From: Phoenix dactylifera
Lineage: Eukaryota; Streptophyta; Magnoliopsida; Arecales; Arecaceae
Length of the DNA stretch: 64,000 nucleotides
Assembly (NCBI RefSeq): GCF_009389715.1
Contig: NC_052399.1
Location: 16,309,646 to 16,373,645, forward strand
Direction: 5' to 3'
The translations under genes were made by a program, and so were the position numbers. The notes under the pieces are model-generated. The model was not told the DNA's origin, did no database searches, and saw only the letters and a list, made by a program, of their open reading frames with translations. Positions 59,712 through 64,000 of this stretch are shown in pieces (positions within the stretch are counted from its first letter, which is position 1; every line of letters starts with the position of its first letter).

Positions 59712-60954
59712 TGTTGGGGGAAAAACCCCAAGTCATACATCCACGGAGGCGCTCAGCCAAAGAGCGCCGACCGGAAAGCTGCTCGGTCAGAGAGTGCCGA
59801 CCAGAGAGCTGCTCGGCCGAAGAGCGCCAGCCGGAAAGTTGCTCGGCCAAAGAGTGCCGAACGGAGAGCTGCTCGGCCAAAGATCGCCGACCAGAAAGCT
59901 GCTCGGCCAAAGGATGCCGACCAGGAAGGCGCTCGACTAGAAGGCGCCGACCAGAGTGCGCGCCAAGAGGTGTCCAACCAAAATAAGCTGCTCGGTTAGA
60001 AAGTGCCGACCAAAGACAGCGCCGAGGCGCTCTGCTAGAAGGTGCTCGCCTAAAGGGCGCCGACCAGGAGTACTCAAAGCAGCCCCGCCACAGGGCGCCC
60101 CATTGGGCGAAGGGTGCCGAGCCGATGCCTTAACCAAATATTCTACCTCCGCCTAAAGTCCAAGGGACTTGACAACTCCTACGGCTTGCGACCTGCCACT
60201 ATCTCCAAGCCATCAAGGCATAAGATCTCCTCAGGCGTTCGGCACGACCTGCCATTAATGCATGAGACTCCCTCAAGTCTCCGATGCACTCAGGCATTTA
60301 ATGAACACGGCCCAAGACGATCTCCGGATCACTGAACCATCAGAACGTATGGCTCTCCCTGACCGCCGGTTCATTCGGTAATAAATGCACTTACCATCCA
60401 CGGACCCCAGGCCCACCACAGCCGGCGGTTCAACCACTCCAACAGGTCCGATCGACCGTGACAACTCCCTGATTCCGGTCTGATCCGGTCCCGTTCTCAA
60501 CAACGCCATTAATGGGCCAAATCGTGCCCAATTATTACAAAACAGGACAAACCTCCTGTCACCTCCCAGGTAACAAAAATCCTCCTATAAAAGGAAACCT
60601 GGAGGGAAAAGGGAGAAGGGACCAAAAACCAGAGAAAAAACCCGGAGCTGGAGAGAACCCTCCTAGACCGGGGGAAAAAGGAAGAAAACAGCACAGACAC
60701 AATTGAACACGGGATTCTCTTTGTCTTCTCCACATACTCTCTCCCCTGCTCTTCTCCACATACTTGCCCCCTCTGACTTAGGCATCGGAGGGCCGGCGCC
60801 GGGGAGCCCGGCCACCGGTTTTCTTTGCAGGACTTGCACACCCCCCCGCAGCGGAGGACGCAGCCAGCCGGCGCACCGCCGTCCGCCCCATGCAGCAGCG
60901 GAGCTCCTCCTTTCCCGGCTTCACGGCGGCCCCCGGGTCCAATTTCCAGTAACA
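59712..60954 (+). repeat. 3' LTR (1243 bp)
   Basis: Same ends as the 5' LTR. I counted about eight substitutions against it; apart from the 16-bp hairpin difference near 60110 there are no length changes. TATAAAAG recurs at 60586-60593. A G-rich stretch (GAAGTCGGGGGTAG) directly before it is the likely polypurine tract. Confidence 0.95.
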
Positions 60955-60959
60955 TTAAC
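60955..60959 (+). repeat. Right target-site duplication of the LTR retrotransposon
   Basis: TTAAC, identical to 49424-49428. Confidence 0.9.
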
Positions 60960-61740
60960 CAAAATGGCTACATATTCGATGCCTTCCTTCATCTCATCCA
61001 TGGTTTCATCGATCATGATATGCCATGATAATATGTGGATAGACTCCCCAAACTTTCTTTTTATGTTTGGAGATAAGTTGATCGATGAACAATGTAACTG
61101 ATGATGTAATCAGGGATGTTTAAGGTAAAGACTTCAAAAGTCTAGAAATTGTCCTTACCTCCTTGGCTTAAAGCAATTATCAAGAAATAATCATGCTATA
61201 GAGCAGGCTACTTGTTCCATGGTGGTCTTTTATATTAGATTATATTTGTTACCTACTTTTAAATTGTTAGAATGGACACCAGCTAGAGATTTATATATAT
61301 ACATATATTCTCAGTACAAAAAAGAAGGGGAAAATTAGAAAGTGCCTTATGCCAAGGATGCAAGGACCTAGTTGCCCATATTTATTAGTGGCCTCCAATT
61401 ATGACTTCCATATTTCTTTTGTTTGTCCAGTGGACAAACTTTGTGGTCCCTGGTTAGACCCAATAATGGCGCAGGGCTTTTTTTTTTTAACCTCTTTTGT
61501 GTGGGCATTATAGTTTATTGGAGGAGACTAACACCAAAAGTGGGTTTTGGACTTTGGGTAGGTGTTAAGTTGTATAAAAATTTTCTTGGATCGGTGTGAA
61601 ACTTGCATAGAAGCTAATGATTCAACCAACTTCCCGTGTTGCACTACGTTTCTCGAGTAACACCAATGCATTCATGCCCTATGGTATGAAGAATTTTTAG
61701 TAAGACCAAATAAATGCTCCTTAATATTACTCTTAAAATT
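60960..61740. other. Spacer right of the LTR retrotransposon
   Basis: AT-rich, no gene recognised. Its first bases continue the sequence left of 49424, with the retrotransposon as the insertion. Confidence 0.5.
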
Positions 61741-61952
61741 TTGGCAATGCATCTTGCATGACGTATGTTGCATGGAATAAGCACTAAATACATAAAATCC
61801 CACACATTGCCACCCAGTTTGAATCCATTAAAATAAGAAATATCACAAAGAATTATGATTACTCTTCCATTACCGATTTTTTTAAAAAAATGAAGAGTTT
61901 TCTGCATTTTAGGCCTCTCTGATAGAAATCCTTCCGGCTTCCAACCTATTAA

Positions 61953-62193
61953 GGCTTCGTATAGATATTTTCATAGGATTGGGCTGAAAATCCTCTAGGA
62001 TTCATTGATTAGGCTTTCCATTTAAGTATGATCCGGCATAAGCCAAACACAAACTAGCCTAAATCATGTTTAAAAAGATTAAGATTTGGGCTGGATTTGC
62101 ACAAGCTCTTAAAAAATAAAAGCTAAATAGGCCAATAAACCCAATTCCTATAGAATTTTCAACTCAATTTTGTAAAAATATGCAAACACGCTC
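61953..62193. mobile_element. Tourist-like MITE in tandem unit 1
   Basis: 241 bp flanked by TAA. Left end GGCTTCGTATAGATATTTTC; the right end on the other strand is GAGCGTGTTTGCATATTTTT. Degenerate TIRs of the GGxxCGTTTxG type. Confidence 0.65.
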
Positions 62194-63080
62194 TAAGAGG
62201 TTTTTGCATTTTAGATTGAGGATCTTAATCCAAATGGCCTACTCTATAGAATTTCCTCTTACATTCTCTTGAACCAGCTAGGGATTACCACTTATACAAA
62301 TCAAGTATTTCTCATGGTAGTTGGCCACCTGAACCCACAAAAATTTGTGCAACTACTTGTGTAGTTCAGCCCTGACATGCATGAATGCTTGATCAATTAG
62401 AGTGAAAAGCACAAAAGGACCAGCTAAATTGCCCATAAGCAAATGCTGGTGAAAGAGTTTTAAAGGAAGGCGAATGGTGCTGTTGACTGGATGGCTTCTT
62501 TTGTGGCAGACCATACGATTGAGGTACTTTGGACCGGTGAAGCTCGGTTGCCAAGAGTCTCACGAGATATTTTGTTTTTTAATTTTTTTTTTGAATGTAT
62601 TGGTGATAGAATGGTATGAGTCTTCTGCTGTAGCAAATTAAAAAAAAAATAAGTAAAGGGGGTGTAGATGTATGCTTTCCCTTGCCCGGCGTTCCCGTTT
62701 AGCAGGAATAACATGACTCGTGAAAGTGAAGCTGCAAGAAAGTGATTTTGCAAGCGCAAGCGCGCGTACCCTTCCAAACTTTCACCGCAGAGAATTTCCA
62801 CACATATCGCTTTCCATTCTCAAGCAAAAAGGTTTAATATAATAAATTAAAAAAAGCAAGAATTTCCAAACATATCGCTTTGGCAATGCATCTTGCATAA
62901 CGTATGTTGCATGGAAAAGCACTAAATACATAAAATCCCATAAATTGCCATCATCCATTAATATAAGACATATCACAAAGAATTATGGTTACTCTTCTAT
63001 TACCATTTTTTTTTAAAATGAAGAGGTTTTTGCATTTTAGGGCTATCTGATAGAAATCCTTCCGGCTTCCAATTTATTAA

Positions 63081-63321
63081 GGATCCGTTTAGATTTTCCT
63101 ATAGGATTGGGCTGAAAATCTTATAGAATTCGTAGATTGGGCTCTCCATTTAAGTATGATCCGGCATCAGCTAAACACGAACTAGCCTAAATTCTGTTTA
63201 AAAAGCCTAAGATTTGGGTTGAATTTGGACAAGTTTTTAAAAAATAAAAGCTAAATAGGCCAACAATCTCAATTCCTATAGAATTTTCAACTCAATTTTG
63301 TGGAAATATGCAAACACGCTC
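63081..63321. mobile_element. Tourist-like MITE in tandem unit 2
   Basis: Same 241-bp length and position in the repeat unit as the copy at 61953, flanked by TAA. Left end GGATCCGTTTAGATTTTCCT. It was copied with the tandem unit rather than inserted separately. Confidence 0.65.
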
Positions 63322-64000
63322 TAAGAGGTTTTTGCATTTTAGATTGAGGATCTTAATCTAAATGGCCTACCCTATAGAATTTCCTCTTATATTCTCTTGA
63401 ACCAGCTAGGGATTACCACTTATACAAATCAAGTATCTCTCATGAGAGTTGGCCACCTGAACCCACAAAAATTTGTGCAGCTACTTGTATAGTTCAGCCC
63501 TGACATGCATGAATGCATTATCAATTAGAGTGAAAAGCACGAAAGGACTGGCTGAATTGCCCATAGCCAAACGTTGATGAAAGAGTTTTAAAGGGAGACG
63601 AATGGTGCCGTTGACTGAATGGCTTTTTTTTGTAGCGGACCACATGGTTGGAGTACATTGGACCGGTGACGCTCGGCTGCCAAGAGTCTCATGGAATATT
63701 TTGTTTTCTATTTTTTTTTGAATGTATTTATGATAGAATGGTACGAGTCTTCCCCTGTAGCAAATAAAAAAAAAAAGTAAAGGGGATGTAGATGTATGCT
63801 TTCCCTTACCCGGCGTTCCCGTTTAGCAGGAATAATATGACTCGTGAAAGTGAAGCTGCAAGCGCGCGGACCCTTCCAAACTTTCACTGCAGAGAATTTC
63901 CACACATATCGCTTTCCATTCTCGAGGAAAAAGGTTTAATATAATAAATTAAAAAAAAGTAAGAATTTCCAAACATATCGCTTTGGCAGTGCATCTTGCA

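Larger units (their letters stand above)
49429..60954 (+). mobile_element. Tat-like Ty3/gypsy LTR retrotransposon, non-autonomous, 11.5 kb
   Basis: Two LTRs starting TGTTGGGGG and ending AACA, flanked by TTAAC on both sides. Inside: primer-binding region directly after the left LTR, gag-protease ORF, partial reverse transcriptase with gypsy RNase H, then a second plant-type RNase H. Two RNase H domains in tandem mark the Tat lineage. After these come tandem-repeat blocks and an antisense gene next to the right LTR, a layout known from Tat relatives such as Ogre, Retand and Grande. The N-terminal reverse transcriptase and all of integrase are absent. The LTRs show about eight substitutions over 1243 aligned bases, so insertion is recent. 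Confidence 0.93.
61741..64000. repeat. Tandem array of a roughly 1.1-kb unit (two full copies and the start of a third)
   Basis: The word TTGGCAATGCATCTTGCAT starts unit 1 at 61741 and unit 2 at 62880; a near-identical TTGGCAGTGCATCTTGCA starts unit 3 at 63983. Spacing is 1139 and 1103 bp. The two full units align throughout with moderate divergence. The sequence before units 2 and 3 is shared (AGAATTTCCAAACATATCGC), whereas before unit 1 it differs, so unit 1 marks the array's left edge. No coding region is seen. The array continues beyond the window. Confidence 0.9.

Overview
This window is nuclear DNA from a flowering plant. Genes are split by GT-AG introns, some very long, and the spaces between them are filled with LTR-retrotransposon, hAT, Tourist-like MITE, SINE and LINE remains. 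The overall style (AT-rich introns, GC-rich first exons, the repeat mix) suggests a monocot, possibly a palm. That is an inference; nothing in the window proves the species.

Four protein-coding genes run on the + strand. (1) 14-3479: the last eight visible exons of a mitochondrial-type CLPX, the ATPase subunit of the Clp protease. (2) 5356-16833: a SINA-type RING E3 ubiquitin ligase with three exons and a 10.2-kb first intron that cuts the RING finger in two. (3) 18987-29175: a large, probably plastid-targeted protein of the EMBRYO DEFECTIVE 1703 family, with five exons and a 5.2-kb third intron carrying a long inverted repeat. (4) 34903-44359: a dipeptidyl-peptidase-IV-like S9 serine peptidase with five exons, one only 30 nt long. 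The four genes have unrelated jobs (organelle proteolysis, ubiquitination, plastid/embryo function, peptide processing). They are neighbours, not a pathway.

Between genes 3 and 4 lies a broken GDSL esterase/lipase gene on the - strand (about 30705-31560), then a complete tRNA-derived SINE with matching target-site duplications (31886-32295), then a LINE-type RNase H fragment. A second LINE-type RNase H relic follows gene 4.

The right quarter is dominated by one young LTR retrotransposon (49429-60954), flanked by a perfect 5-bp duplication TTAAC. It is Ty3/gypsy, Tat-like: gag and protease, then reverse transcriptase with the first (gypsy) RNase H, then a second plant-type RNase H. The N-terminal half of the reverse transcriptase and the whole integrase are missing. 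The place of integrase is taken by two tandem-repeat blocks: a composite 53-bp/short-repeat block and exactly ten 126-bp monomers. Beyond these is an antisense gene (59178-56977) with its own TATA box, two tiny in-frame introns and one in-frame stop. The LTRs differ by only about eight substitutions plus one hairpin-associated 16-bp change, so this defective element moved recently and must have been mobilised in trans.

At the right edge a roughly 1.1-kb sequence containing a Tourist-like MITE is tandemly repeated and runs off the window.
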